From Bowmanella dokdonensis (GTDB lineage Bacteria > Pseudomonadota > Gammaproteobacteria > Enterobacterales > Alteromonadaceae), in the NCBI RefSeq assembly GCF_017254865.1, contig NZ_JAFKCV010000008.1, positions 1 to 64,000 on the forward strand: 64,000 nucleotides of DNA. Direction: 5' to 3'. A program made the position numbers and the translations under genes. Shown one piece after another: positions 25,471 through 35,458 of the stretch (the stretch's first letter is position 1; each line of letters starts with the position of its first letter). The notes under the pieces were generated by a model that was given only the letters and a program-made list of their open reading frames with translations, did not search any database and had not been told where the DNA came from.

Positions 25471-25479
25471 TAAGAGTCA

Positions 25480-26304
25480 TTAACCCAGCAACTGCAGTGC
25501 AGCCTGAGGGCGCTGGTTCGCCTGGCTGAGAACCGTGCTGCTGGCCTGCTGGATAATCTGATTACGGGTCAGTTCCGCAGTTTCTGCCGCAAAGTCGGTA
25601 TCACGGATCCTGGAGCGTGCACCGGATACGTTTTCCGAGATGTTGCTCAGGTTACGGATAGTGGACTGGAAGCGGTTTTGCAGCGCACCCAAATCGGCTC
25701 TGGCCCCACCAATACTGGAGATGGCCGCATCGATCGAGGTCAGTGCCGCAGAAGCATCTGCTGCAGTGGCCACACTAAGGCTTCCAATGCTCAGACCAGA
25801 GGCACCGAATCCACCTGTTCTGGACAGGTTGACGGAGATAGTCTGGCCGCCATTGGCGCCCACCAGGAAGGCCGCTGAATAGTTACCTGTCAGCAGATCC
25901 ACCCCACCAAACTGCGTAGTCGAGCCGATACGGCTGATCTCAGTTTTCAGGGCTGATACTTCTTTTTGCAGAGCGGCGCGGTCAGCACTGGTATTAATAC
26001 CGTTTTGTGACTGAACGGCCAACTGACGGATACGTTGCAGCGAGCTGGTGATCTCCTGCATTGACCCTTCAGCGGTCTGTGCCAGGGAGATACCGTCGTT
26101 GGCATTCCGTACGGCCTGGTTCAGGCCCTGGATTTGCGAGGTCATACGGTCAGTGATCTGCAAACCGGCAGCATCATCGGCGGCGCGGTTGATACGGAAA
26201 CCGGATGACAGACGCTCAAACGAAGTGGACAATTGATTTCCGACGTTGGACAACTGACGTTGTGCATTCAACGACGAAACGTTGGTATTTACATACAAGG
26301 ACAT
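25480..26304 (-). CDS. Flagellin 4
   Basis: 274 residues, closest to flagellin 1: same middle segment ([28 protein letters not shown]) and [17 protein letters not shown] at the end. D0/D1 only. The ribosome site is TAGGAGAAG before the ATG; a near-perfect FliA promoter is 126 bases ahead and a strong terminator follows, so this gene forms its own transcript. Confidence 0.95.
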   Translation of the reverse strand: MSLYVNTNVSSLNAQRQLSNVGNQLSTSFERLSSGFRINRAADDAAGLQITDRMTSQIQGLNQAVRNANDGISLAQTAEGSMQEITSSLQRIRQLAVQSQNGINTSADRAALQKEVSALKTEISRIGSTTQFGGVDLLTGNYSAAFLVGANGGQTISVNLSRTGGFGASGLSIGSLSVATAADASAALTSIDAAISSIGGARADLGALQNRFQSTIRNLSNISENVSGARSRIRDTDFAAETAELTRNQIIQQASSTVLSQANQRPQAALQLLG

Positions 26305-26429
26305 GGACTTCTCCTACACTCTCAGTCCAGCGGGTGCTGGCATCCGGCTTACGCCGAATAGTTCTAAAAAACATTTTAGAAACAATAACTTCTGATGGAA
26401 ATTACTGTTACTGGCTCTCTCGCTTAAGG

Positions 26430-26456
26430 TTATCGACGTCCCCGCAAAAGCCTTTA
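26430..26456 (-). promoter_or_regulatory. FliA promoter of flagellin 4
   Basis: Minus-strand TAAA (26456-26453), 15-base spacer, GTCGATAA (26437-26430): 11 of 12 consensus bases. Confidence 0.87.
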
Positions 26457-26563
26457 GAAAAATTTTGCCGCCGGCATTGCCGGGCGGTCATAAATTGCCG
26501 CCTTTGCAATAGCTAACCACTTGAGTTTCAATGTCTTTTAAATCCGAAAAAACAGACTGAAAA

Positions 26564-27514
26564 ATGTTCGACATGCAGAACCCACCGCTCTGGCAAAAAG
26601 CTCCCCACAATGCCTTTACCGATCTTTGTCTGTTTCGGAATCAGTTGTTTTGTTGCTTTCGCGAAGCAGGCAACCATATCAGTGCCGACGGGACGGTGCG
26701 GATTCTTTGTCTGGCGAAAAATGGCGGATTGCTGAGACAGCAGAAAGTGTCTGTTCCGGGGGTCGATCTGCGCGATCCCAAACTCTCCGTCACTCCTGAT
26801 GGGAAATTGCTGTTGCTGGCTTATGCCCGTTATGCCACAAAGGACAACAAGACATTATACGGCCAACCCACCACCTGGTTGTCACAGGACGGACAAAGCT
26901 GGTCCAGTGCCAAAGCCTTTGCCGACAAGAATTGGTGGCTGTGGAGACTGACCTGGCATGCCGGACGGGCATATGGAGTCGCTTACAACAGGTCTGCCCA
27001 GCAGGTCAGACTCTATGCCGGCAACCCAAGAGCCACTTTCGATTGTATCGAACCGGACTTATTCAGCCTGAAAACCCGGGGCAAGGGCTACCCAAATGAA
27101 TCGGATCTGCTGTTTCAGCAAGACGGCACCCTGTTGGTATTGCTCAGACGAGATGCGGACAGTTGCACGGCCCAGTTGGGAATAGCCAAGCCACCTTACC
27201 GGCGCTGGCAGTGGCAGGATTTGGGTTTCTACCTGGGGGGGCCGGCCATGAAACAACTGGATGACAAGACAGCGTTGCTGGCAGGTAGGATCTGGCAGAA
27301 AAGAGGACCGAAAACGGCGCTGGTCTCACTGGACTTACACTCGAAAAAAGCGAAACTTCTGAAGGTGTTGCCGTCAGCAGGAGACAACAGTTACCCCGGT
27401 CTGGTGCTGGATAACGGGGACTTGTATGTGAGCTATTACTCCAGTCATCTGCAACACAAAGCCTGTATTTACCTTCATCATTTCAGGCTGGATTCGTTGA
27501 TGATCCAGATTTAG
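26564..27514 (+). CDS. Cytoplasmic sialidase-fold (six-bladed propeller) protein
   Basis: The 316-residue protein has repeated beta-propeller strands. One Asp-box-like turn is SQDGQSW (residues 107-113); other family-like blocks are VDLRDPKLSVTPDG (68-80) and YPNESDLLFQQDGTLLVLLRRD. Exo-alpha-sialidase-like proteins of this type often lack full proof of activity. There is no signal peptide, so it should stay in the cytoplasm. It is the only plus-strand gene in a minus-strand flagellar block, between flagellin 4 and flgL, and its stop overlaps the flgL stop by four bases. A role on nonulosonic acids of flagellin glycans is a guess from context. Confidence 0.7.
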   Translation: MFDMQNPPLWQKAPHNAFTDLCLFRNQLFCCFREAGNHISADGTVRILCLAKNGGLLRQQKVSVPGVDLRDPKLSVTPDGKLLLLAYARYATKDNKTLYGQPTTWLSQDGQSWSSAKAFADKNWWLWRLTWHAGRAYGVAYNRSAQQVRLYAGNPRATFDCIEPDLFSLKTRGKGYPNESDLLFQQDGTLLVLLRRDADSCTAQLGIAKPPYRRWQWQDLGFYLGGPAMKQLDDKTALLAGRIWQKRGPKTALVSLDLHSKKAKLLKVLPSAGDNSYPGLVLDNGDLYVSYYSSHLQHKACIYLHHFRLDSLMIQI

Positions 27515-28734
27515 ATATAGTCAAACAGGGACAGGCCCGTTACCCGACCAAAGGTGGCCTGGGCGGCCTGCAGGGCGGTTTCCTGCCGGCTTAGATCTGA
27601 CACGGCCTTAGCGTAATCCACATCTTCAATATCAGAGCGGGTCGATTTGGCGGCTATTTCCAAATCCAGGTTGGACTCGAAAATAGACTGGGCCACATTC
27701 AGTCGCCCACCCACTCCGGCTGTCGCCGCTCCCAGCTTGTTCATCCCGTTGTCAATGCCGATCAGGGCATCGTCCAACTTTCTTGTAAAAGCTTCGCCGG
27801 TCAGGCTGGGATCGCTTAACGCATGAAAAAAATCGTCCAGGGTCTGGGCCAGATTCTTCTTCTGTGGCGCATCCAACTGGAAGTTCACCGTGTCCCCGGG
27901 ACCGCCTTCAATAGTAAATTGCATGCCGTTAAAGGTAAAAGGCTCCTCAGAGGTGAAATTGACCGTGCCCAGGTTGGCGCCGGTCCCTGTATTGGTAATG
28001 GTGGCCTGGGTGCCTGCGCCGTTAATCTGGATCTGGAACTGATTGTTGGCTGGCGTCACCGCGTCATAATTCTGTTGATGGAAACGATCGAAATCCGACT
28101 GAGGAGTGATTTTCAGTGCCGAGTCGGCTGCCGAACCGCCGGTAATAGTCGACGTCAGCCTGGCCAGCACATCCTCAAAGACCGTCTTGCCTGAATCGGT
28201 GGACTGCACACGAACCGAGGGGGAAAGCTGGATGTTGTTGACCCCTTCATCCCCCTGGAACTGGTACTTGTTGCCGGTGGCAGCCGGGTCATAGACAAAG
28301 GCCGGTGACTGGGACTGGTAACCGGCAAAGATATAATCGCCCGCCGCATTTCGGGTATTCATGGCATCAAATACCTGGTCGCGGATCTCGGCAATCTCCA
28401 CAGAGATGGCCAATCGGTCTTCCGGCGCCACCGCCCCACTGCCTGACTGAATGGCCAGTTGGCGAGCCCTGAGCACCGCATCGTTAATATTGCGCATGAC
28501 CGCTTCCTGTTCTTCCAGGGCACTGGTCAGGAAGTTGTTGTTACGCTGAAATTGCTCCAGTTGCTCCAGTTCTTCGGTCAGCCGTATGACCTTGGAAGCG
28601 CCAACCGGATCGTCAGAGGGGCGCAACAGCTTTTTACCTGTCGCCAGTTGCTGCTGGATATCGGCCAGATCACCCTGGTTGTTCAGAATATTCTGAATAC
28701 TGCGATCATAAAGCTGGTTGGTTGATATGCGCAT
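27511..28734 (-). CDS. flgL: Hook-filament junction protein FlgL (HAP3)
   Basis: N-terminus MRISTNQLYDRSIQNILNNQGDLADIQQQLATGKKLLRPSDDP and C-terminus DVDYAKAVSDLSRQETALQAAQATFGRVTGLSLFDYI are the flagellin-like D0/D1 ends of FlgL. 407 residues. It is the second adaptor between hook and filament and the last gene of the flgF-L transcript. Confidence 0.95.
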   Translation of the reverse strand: MRISTNQLYDRSIQNILNNQGDLADIQQQLATGKKLLRPSDDPVGASKVIRLTEELEQLEQFQRNNNFLTSALEEQEAVMRNINDAVLRARQLAIQSGSGAVAPEDRLAISVEIAEIRDQVFDAMNTRNAAGDYIFAGYQSQSPAFVYDPAATGNKYQFQGDEGVNNIQLSPSVRVQSTDSGKTVFEDVLARLTSTITGGSAADSALKITPQSDFDRFHQQNYDAVTPANNQFQIQINGAGTQATITNTGTGANLGTVNFTSEEPFTFNGMQFTIEGGPGDTVNFQLDAPQKKNLAQTLDDFFHALSDPSLTGEAFTRKLDDALIGIDNGMNKLGAATAGVGGRLNVAQSIFESNLDLEIAAKSTRSDIEDVDYAKAVSDLSRQETALQAAQATFGRVTGLSLFDYI

Positions 28735-28755
28735 ATTTGCCCCTGCACTCTTACC

Positions 28756-30885
28756 TTATCTGACCGAACTTAAAATAGTATCAAACAGCGACTGGGCCGT
28801 GGACAAGATCCTGGCCGAAGCCGCATAGGCCTGCTGGAAACGCACCAGGTTGGCCGCTTCTTCATCCAGGCTCACCCCGGAAACAGACTCATACCAGTCA
28901 CTGGACTGTTGTTCCATGGCGGTGGCTGCCTTTAACTTGATATCGGCCGTCGCTGCTTTTTCACCAACGGAACTGACGGTTTGTGCGTAAGCGCCATGAA
29001 AAGTGGTGCCGTTCTGGTTACTGAAGGGCGTACTCACATCCCGCCTGACGGTGTTGGCTTCCTGCAATCCGGCCAGCTCAAGGCCGTTCCTATTGTCGTC
29101 CACCCCATTGGTATTATAACTCAGAGTGAAGCGATCCCCGGCCTTTGGAACTCCTTCGAGGCTCACATCATAGCCTGGAAAGTCATCCTGGGCAGCAAAG
29201 GCTGCCGGCCAGGCCGGCCCGGCACCGCTTGTTTCAGCCTGGGCCAACAGATTGCGCAGATCCGGGGCACCGGTTACCACGGTGATCACGGTACCGGCAC
29301 TGTCCAGCACCTGATAGGAGTCGGGGCCGGTAAAGAGGATCTCAGCAGGCGCACCGACACCACCACCGGGGGCCGCACCCGGTCCAAGTAACCCGCCAGC
29401 CCCGTCAAAGGCAGAGCCGTCCGTGCCGCCGGATACTGTGGTGTTGGTCACCGAAGTGGACAGGACTGAGGCGGCACCCAGATTGCCAATATCCCCCTCG
29501 GCCTTAATCGGCGAGGCGAAGGCCAGATCCTCGCCCCGCACTATGTCCATGGTGATCTGCGAGGAGGTATAGCGGGTGGGTTGCAACAGGAACTCGTCGC
29601 CGACCGCATAGGTGCCACCGCTGGGGAACTCCAGCTCCAGGCCATCCATGATAGGTTCCCAGGTACCGCCAGCCGCATTCAGGCCGGTAAAGGTCTGGGT
29701 AATAGGATTACCGCTGGTGTCCAGTGAAGGCGACCCATCCGGGTTGAGCAGCTCCACTGTAATATCCAGGGTGGGGCCTGCGTTTACCGCATCGATGGTA
29801 ATCTTATAGTCAGAGGTACTGAGCATCTCCGCGTCGCCTGCCGCAACCCGCCCGTTGATCACCAGGTTGGCCGCAGAGTTACCGGCGTAATTGAGGGCCT
29901 GTGCTGAAGGCAGGCTGAAGATATCGGCTCCTAACTGGCCATCGTAATCCATGCCCAGATTATTCTGCTCGTTCATGGCATCGGCAAACGCCAGCGCCAG
30001 TTGTCCCAGCTCCCGCTGTGCAGGCGCCAGAACCTCGTCACGGAAAGAAAAAATACCGCCCAGCTTACCGCCAAGATCGGTCTCGGCCACATTCAGTACC
30101 GTGGGTTTGCCATTGCTGGACAGTTGCAGGTTACGCCGGGTGATATCAGGATCGCCGGCAGTCTGGAACACATTGAACACCCCCGCTTCCATTACCAGCG
30201 ACTGACCCGTAGTGAGGTTAACCAGAGTGGAGCCATCGTCCTGCACACGGGTTTCGATGGACACCAGTTCAGCCAGATTCCTGATGGCCAGATCCCGCTC
30301 GTTCTTCAGTACGCCAGCTTCTTCGAACCGGTTACCCGTCTGTACATCGCGAATCTGGCTGTTGAGATCAGAGATATTCCGGATCAGGTCATTGGCCTCC
30401 TTGGTCAGGGAGTCCAGTTCCTGGTTCAGCTCGATCTCAGAGCGGTTCATATACTCAGACAAACTGGAAATGCGCTCCATCAGGGATTTGCCTTCCCCCA
30501 GCACCAACCCACGGGCAGACACATTATCCGGCTCGTCGATAGCCGTCTGCAACGACCCGAAAAAACGGCTCAGGCTGCCGGAGATACTGTTGGCTTCGCT
30601 GGCGAGGATATTGTCCATCTGGGCAATACGTTCATAAAAAGCCTGTGCCTCTCCCAGTTTGGAGGTGTCACGACGCAGTTGATTCTGCGCAAAGACGTTG
30701 AGGATTCGCTCAGTCGTGCCCTGCCCCACGCCCCCAGTCAGCTCGGCAACAAACGTGGTGCGTTCACGCACAAAGCCTTCGGTATTAACGTTGGCGATAT
30801 TATGGCTGGTGGTGCGCAGCAGGGTATTTTGCGCATTGATACCGCTGGTTGCGATGGAGAAAAGATCTGCCGTACGTATAGCCAT
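28756..30885 (-). CDS. flgK: Hook-filament junction protein FlgK (HAP1)
   Basis: Start ADLFSIATSGINAQNTLLRTTSHNIANVNTEGFVRE is the FlgK rod/hook motif; the end EEAANLVRFQQAYAASARILSTAQSLFDTIL is the matching helix. The central region is enlarged and glycine-rich, giving 709 residues against 550-680 in most species. First junction protein on the hook. 18 bases after flgJ. Confidence 0.95.
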   Translation of the reverse strand: MAIRTADLFSIATSGINAQNTLLRTTSHNIANVNTEGFVRERTTFVAELTGGVGQGTTERILNVFAQNQLRRDTSKLGEAQAFYERIAQMDNILASEANSISGSLSRFFGSLQTAIDEPDNVSARGLVLGEGKSLMERISSLSEYMNRSEIELNQELDSLTKEANDLIRNISDLNSQIRDVQTGNRFEEAGVLKNERDLAIRNLAELVSIETRVQDDGSTLVNLTTGQSLVMEAGVFNVFQTAGDPDITRRNLQLSSNGKPTVLNVAETDLGGKLGGIFSFRDEVLAPAQRELGQLALAFADAMNEQNNLGMDYDGQLGADIFSLPSAQALNYAGNSAANLVINGRVAAGDAEMLSTSDYKITIDAVNAGPTLDITVELLNPDGSPSLDTSGNPITQTFTGLNAAGGTWEPIMDGLELEFPSGGTYAVGDEFLLQPTRYTSSQITMDIVRGEDLAFASPIKAEGDIGNLGAASVLSTSVTNTTVSGGTDGSAFDGAGGLLGPGAAPGGGVGAPAEILFTGPDSYQVLDSAGTVITVVTGAPDLRNLLAQAETSGAGPAWPAAFAAQDDFPGYDVSLEGVPKAGDRFTLSYNTNGVDDNRNGLELAGLQEANTVRRDVSTPFSNQNGTTFHGAYAQTVSSVGEKAATADIKLKAATAMEQQSSDWYESVSGVSLDEEAANLVRFQQAYAASARILSTAQSLFDTILSSVR

Positions 30886-30903
30886 GCTTTGAGTCCGGTT
30901 GGG

Positions 30904-31923
30904 TTACTGGCCGCCAGCTTGTTTGGCGACGGGCGTGAGTGCCATCTCGTTTTCCTGCATGGCTTTGCTTTGCAAGACTTGTGCCTGGAACCCAGAGGTA
31001 AACTGCTCACCGTGGAGTACTTTCATGATCTTGTCGGCGTAGTGAGGATCGGTGGCATAGCCGGCCCGTTGCAGGGCATTGAAGTAAGCCCGGCTGTCCG
31101 ATGTCTGCTCAAGGGCCTCGGCATACCTGGGGTTGCTCTGGATAAAATCTGCATAGTCCTGCAGGGAGTCGGAGAAGGATCCATAGGCGCGAAATGCAGC
31201 CTTTTCCGAGTGCGCCACGCCATCCTTGTATTCCAGGGTATTAACCAGGGCCTTGTCCCCCTGCCAGGCCCGGCCTGCCTTGATGCCGAATAAATTGTGG
31301 CTGTTTTGCCCGGATGACAGATGAATCATCTGGCTTCCCCAACCGGTTTCAACGGCCGCCTGGGCCACCAGGGCACGGGGATCCAGGCCCAGTTCACCGG
31401 CAACCTGTTCTGCATAGGGCATCAGACCGGCAATAAAGCTCTGCGGATCGTCAAAAGCCGGCAGTTTGTTGCCGGGCCAGGAGACGGGTCCCAGCACCTG
31501 CTCCTGGGCGTTGTCTATGGCCTGGGCCTGTGGCCGGTTCAGACTGGACAGGTTACCGTCGTTCCGCAGGACACTGGCCGGCGTGAAGTTTTCCATATCG
31601 CCTCCCAGTTGCTGCATGATGATCTTGGACAGACCAATAGAACCACTGGCGGCCAGATGCGTGGCCAATTGCTGGTCATGCATGTCCCGGTAGAACTTCA
31701 CCTGCTCAGAGTTAAACGGACTGTTCTCATCCGCCAGCACGTCCTGAGCATCCCGCATGGATTTCAGCATCATCCGCACGAAAATGGCCTCAAACTGGGT
31801 GGCCGCTTCCTGAAGGGCCTGCTTATCCCCGGACACAGCCGCCTTACGCAGCGTATCCAGCCCCTTCAGGTCATGGGTGTTGCGCGACTGTTCAAGCTGA
31901 TCAAGGGAAAAACGCGATTCCAT
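30904..31923 (-). CDS. flgJ: Rod-binding / peptidoglycan hydrolase FlgJ
   Basis: The N-terminal third (AATQFEAIFVRMMLKSMRDAQ) is the rod-binding domain that caps rod growth. The C-terminal part is a glucosaminidase (LGLDPRALVAQAAVETGWGSQMI with the catalytic glutamate, then NLFGIKAG and FRAYGSFSDSLQDYADFI). It opens the periplasmic wall for the rod. 339 residues, the bifunctional form of beta/gamma-proteobacteria. Confidence 0.94.
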   Translation of the reverse strand: MESRFSLDQLEQSRNTHDLKGLDTLRKAAVSGDKQALQEAATQFEAIFVRMMLKSMRDAQDVLADENSPFNSEQVKFYRDMHDQQLATHLAASGSIGLSKIIMQQLGGDMENFTPASVLRNDGNLSSLNRPQAQAIDNAQEQVLGPVSWPGNKLPAFDDPQSFIAGLMPYAEQVAGELGLDPRALVAQAAVETGWGSQMIHLSSGQNSHNLFGIKAGRAWQGDKALVNTLEYKDGVAHSEKAAFRAYGSFSDSLQDYADFIQSNPRYAEALEQTSDSRAYFNALQRAGYATDPHYADKIMKVLHGEQFTSGFQAQVLQSKAMQENEMALTPVAKQAGGQ

Positions 31924-31930
31924 AACCTAC

Positions 31931-33043
31931 TCAGATGATAATCAGTTGGCCCTGCAGGGCGCCGGCGGCGCGCAGGGCTTCGAGGATGGCCATCAGATCG
32001 CCGGGTGCGGCACCCACTTCGTTAACGGCCCGTACCAATTGGTCCAGGGTAACCCCAGGATCGAACTTGAACATGCGGCTGTCATCCAGGTTCACATCGA
32101 CGACGGACTGAGTAGTCACCACTGTCTCCCCTTCGGCCAGGGCATTGGGCTGGGAGACCTGTTGATTCTCAGTAATGGTCACCGTCAGGCCGCCGTGTGT
32201 GACGGCCGCAGGCAGCAATTTCACATCCTTGCCGATGACGATAGTCCCGGTCCGGCTGTTGATGATGACCTTGGCCGGTGCATCGGCCGGTTCGAATTCA
32301 AAATTTTCCAGGGTGGCCAGAAAACCCACCCGTTGTCCTACTTCACGGGGGGCTGAGACCCTGACTGAGGCAGCGTCGATAGGGGTCGCTATCACATAGC
32401 CGTTGGCCGGGTCGGCACCCAGTCGCTGGTTGATGGTTTCGGCAAGAATCTTCGCCGTGGAAAAATCCGGATAGTGCAGGTTCAGGGTCAGAAAATCGTT
32501 CTGCATCAGGCCGCTTGGCACGGCGCGCTCAACAATGGCGCCATTGACAATGGAGCCGACCGTGGGGGTATTGGAGACAATGCGAGAACCATCGGCCCCT
32601 TCTGCGCCAAACCCGCTGACCACCAGACTACCCTGGGCCACCGCATAAACATTGCCGTCCAGCCCCTTAAGGAAGGTCTGCAGCAAGGTGCCGCCACGTA
32701 GGCTGTCGGCCTCGCCGATGGAGGACACAGTCACATCAATGGTCTGGCCCGGCTTGATAAAGGCCGGCAATTCCGCATGCACCGCCACGGCCGCCACATT
32801 CTTAATCTTGGGCTTGAGACTGCTGGGCATCATGATGCCGAAATTGGACAACATGGTACGAAAACTCTGTTCGGTAAAGGGACTCTGTTCACCCGTACCG
32901 GGCAGGCCCACCACCAGGCCATAGCCCACCAGTTGATTGCTGCGCACGCCCTGGATGGACACCAGGTCCTTGATGCGCTGGGCGGCCTGCAGGGGCCCAC
33001 TCAACCCCAGGCACAAGATAAGGAGAGAAACCATACTACGCAT
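31931..33043 (-). CDS. flgI: Flagellar P-ring protein FlgI
   Basis: The ATG at 33043 follows AGGAGG at good spacing and gives a signal peptide ([20 protein letters not shown]) before [27 protein letters not shown], the conserved FlgI start. The end [31 protein letters not shown] is equally typical. It forms the ring in the peptidoglycan layer. A longer frame to 33067 is less likely. Confidence 0.95.
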   Translation of the reverse strand: MRSMVSLLILCLGLSGPLQAAQRIKDLVSIQGVRSNQLVGYGLVVGLPGTGEQSPFTEQSFRTMLSNFGIMMPSSLKPKIKNVAAVAVHAELPAFIKPGQTIDVTVSSIGEADSLRGGTLLQTFLKGLDGNVYAVAQGSLVVSGFGAEGADGSRIVSNTPTVGSIVNGAIVERAVPSGLMQNDFLTLNLHYPDFSTAKILAETINQRLGADPANGYVIATPIDAASVRVSAPREVGQRVGFLATLENFEFEPADAPAKVIINSRTGTIVIGKDVKLLPAAVTHGGLTVTITENQQVSQPNALAEGETVVTTQSVVDVNLDDSRMFKFDPGVTLDQLVRAVNEVGAAPGDLMAILEALRAAGALQGQLIII

Positions 33044-33051
33044 ATCGCCTC

Positions 33052-33735
33052 CTAGAAGGGCCACCATTCGGATGAAAAGAACTTGGTCAGCCAGCCTTGC
33101 TGCTGCGCCTTGGCAAAGGTGCCCGTGCCGCTGTACTGGATACGGGCATTGGCGACCTTGGAGGAGACCACTTCGTTGTCGGGGCTGATATCGGCTGCCC
33201 GGACAATACCGGTCAGACGGATATATTCATCGCCGTTATTGAGCGTCAGCCATTTCTCGCCCCGCACCACCAGATTCTGGTTGGGCATCACCTGGGTAAC
33301 CGTGACCGAAATATTGCCATTGAGGCTGTTGCTCTGGTTGGCGGCCGCGTTTCCATCGAATTCATTCGCCGAATTGATGCCCAGTTGTATGGATTCATTA
33401 CCAATATTCACGGCATTCCCTCCCAACCCGGCGATGGGTTGCAGGTCTACCGCTGTCTCACGACTGGTATTGGTGCCGGCACTCTTTGAAGCGCTGGTGT
33501 TTTCACGCAGGACGATAGTGATAATATCTCCTACCCGCCTGGCTTTGACGTCCGAATACAGACTGCTGGCAAACTCCTGCTGGAATATTGAGCCGTCATC
33601 ATTCACCCGCTGCTCAGGCATATCCGGCATCACCGGTGCAAAGAAGGGATCATTGGGGGCCGGCCCCCGATGCGCCGTGCTCATGCAACCGGACAAGGCC
33701 AGGATAAAGAGTAAACAGAAGGGTACTTTCATCAC
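33052..33735 (-). CDS. flgH: Flagellar L-ring lipoprotein FlgH
   Basis: Signal peptide with lipobox LSGC ([19 protein letters not shown]), then [28 protein letters not shown] and [18 protein letters not shown], the FlgH core. It forms the outer-membrane ring. 227 residues. Two adjacent start codons; the second (33732) is equally possible. Confidence 0.95.
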   Translation of the reverse strand: MMKVPFCLLFILALSGCMSTAHRGPAPNDPFFAPVMPDMPEQRVNDDGSIFQQEFASSLYSDVKARRVGDIITIVLRENTSASKSAGTNTSRETAVDLQPIAGLGGNAVNIGNESIQLGINSANEFDGNAAANQSNSLNGNISVTVTQVMPNQNLVVRGEKWLTLNNGDEYIRLTGIVRAADISPDNEVVSSKVANARIQYSGTGTFAKAQQQGWLTKFFSSEWWPF

Positions 33736-33744
33736 ATCAACCCG

Positions 33745-34533
33745 TTATAGCTGCTGAATCACCTGACCGAGCATCTGGTCCACCGATGAGATCACCTTTG
33801 AGTTCATCTCATACAGGCGTTGGCTCTCAATCAGGTTGACCAGCTCTTCGGTCACATTCACGTTAGAGGTTTCCAGTGATCCCTGCATGATGGTGCCCAG
33901 ACCTTCCAACCCAGGCACACCTTGCAGCGGCGCACCGCTGACAGCCGTTTCCACAAACAGGTTCTGCCCGATGGGCTGCAGGCCGGTGGGGTTAATAAAA
34001 TCTGAAATGGTCAATTGGCCCAGCACCACTGGCTCTGCCTGACCGCGGATAGTGGCTGACACTTCACCATCCTGGGAGATGGTGATCTGCTGGGCATCCT
34101 CGGGAACGGCGATCACCGGCTGGAGCTGAAAACCGGCGCCCGGAGTGACCATCTCGCCATCTTCATTGAGGGTAAACTGCCCATTACGGGTATAGGCAAT
34201 GGTACCGTCAGGCTGAAGGATTTCGAAAAAGCCACGACCTTGAATGGAGATATCCAGCGCATTGTCTGTGGTCAGCATGTTGCCCTGAGTAAAGGCTTTT
34301 TGCGTGGCCACCACTTTGGAACCGGCACCGAGCATCAGGCCAGAAGGCAGCTCTGTATCGGCCGAGGAGCGACCGCCGGGCTGATTGATGTTCTGATAAA
34401 GCAGATCTTCAAAGATGGCGCGGCTTTTCTTGAAACCCACAGTGCTGGCGTTGGCCAGGTTGTTGGAAATCACCGAGACATCGGTTTGGGCCGCATCCAG
34501 GCCGGTCTTACTGATCCATAATGCTGGGTGCAT
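33745..34533 (-). CDS. flgG: Distal rod protein FlgG
   Basis: N-terminus ALWISKTGLDAAQTDVSVISNNLANASTVGFKKSRA and C-terminus TEELVNLIESQRLYEMNSKVISSVDQMLGQVIQQL are the FlgG signatures; 262 residues is the standard length. Confidence 0.96.
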   Translation of the reverse strand: MHPALWISKTGLDAAQTDVSVISNNLANASTVGFKKSRAIFEDLLYQNINQPGGRSSADTELPSGLMLGAGSKVVATQKAFTQGNMLTTDNALDISIQGRGFFEILQPDGTIAYTRNGQFTLNEDGEMVTPGAGFQLQPVIAVPEDAQQITISQDGEVSATIRGQAEPVVLGQLTISDFINPTGLQPIGQNLFVETAVSGAPLQGVPGLEGLGTIMQGSLETSNVNVTEELVNLIESQRLYEMNSKVISSVDQMLGQVIQQL

Positions 34534-34568
34534 ACATCACCTCCACCTGATGGTTTAAATTCAATTAC

Positions 34569-35312
34569 TTACAGGATCTGCAGCAACCTGTTGGCGCGCA
34601 AATCTATGTCGTCAGCCTGCTTCATCAGCTTCACCTGCATTTCATAATGCCGCTGCAGGCTGATCAGGCTGACCATTTCCTCTATGGGATTGACATTGCT
34701 GCCTTCCAGCATGCCCGTCATTAATCTGACGTTGATGTCCTCATCGGCGACGGTGCCGTCCTTCATGCGGAACAGACCGTCATCCCCCCGCTCCATTTGT
34801 CTGGTATCGGGGTTAACCAGCTTCAGTTGACCCACCTCGGCCAGTACTTCCACCGGCGCCCCCTGGGGGCGGATGGAAATCGTGCCGTCGGTGGCGATAT
34901 TGATCTTCGACAAAGGCAGCGGCAGCGCAATGGGGCCGGCGTCACCCAGGATCAGGTTGCCATGGCCATCTTCAAGCAGGCCGTCGGCGCCTACCTGCAG
35001 GTTGCCCGCACGGGTATAGGCTTCATTGCCCTGCGCATCCTGCACCGACAACCAACCTGGCCCCTGAATGGCCACATCCAGTTCCCGGTCCGTCTGGATC
35101 ATGGCCCCGCCTTCATAATTGTTGGACGGGGTTTCGGTCATGGAAAACACCCGCGTCGGCAAGCCTTCACCAAAGGCCGGCATGGCCCTGGCCTGCTCAA
35201 GCTGGGCTTTGAACCCCGTCGTCTGGGCATTGGCCAGGTTATTGGCCCGCACAGACGTGGCCAGCAGATCCTGCTTGGCACCGCTGGCCGCGATATAGAG
35301 CAATTTATCCAT
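34569..35312 (-). CDS. flgF: Proximal rod protein FlgF
   Basis: LLYIAASGAKQDLLATSVRANNLANAQTTGFKAQ at the start and NPIEEMVSLISLQRHYEMQVKLMKQADD at the end. 247 residues. First gene after the internal terminator and a sigma-54 promoter, so flgF to flgL can be transcribed apart from flgB-E. Confidence 0.95.
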   Translation of the reverse strand: MDKLLYIAASGAKQDLLATSVRANNLANAQTTGFKAQLEQARAMPAFGEGLPTRVFSMTETPSNNYEGGAMIQTDRELDVAIQGPGWLSVQDAQGNEAYTRAGNLQVGADGLLEDGHGNLILGDAGPIALPLPLSKINIATDGTISIRPQGAPVEVLAEVGQLKLVNPDTRQMERGDDGLFRMKDGTVADEDINVRLMTGMLEGSNVNPIEEMVSLISLQRHYEMQVKLMKQADDIDLRANRLLQIL

Positions 35313-35349
35313 GACACTTTCTTGACTGATTAAACCTTACAGGTACTAA

Positions 35350-35365
35350 AGCAATTTGGGTGCCA
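35350..35365 (-). promoter_or_regulatory. Sigma-54 promoter of flgF-flgL
   Basis: Minus-strand TGGCAC-CCAAA-TTGCT (35365-35350) is a perfect -24/-12 element. The expected start of transcription falls about 25 bases before the flgF ATG. It implies RpoN and a FlrC-like activator for rod, ring and junction genes. Confidence 0.88.
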
Positions 35366-35458
35366 AGTGGGTGAAACGTGACAGGTGACGGGTAACAAGT
35401 AAGGAGGAGCAAGGAGTTAGGTAGAGGAAAGCTTGGTGTTCAGTTGACGGGCCATCTC

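Noticed and set aside
30001-31293. 430-residue open frame on the plus strand, opposite flgK and flgJ
   Set aside because: Antisense of two well-conserved flagellar genes; low-complexity translation with no recognisable domain.
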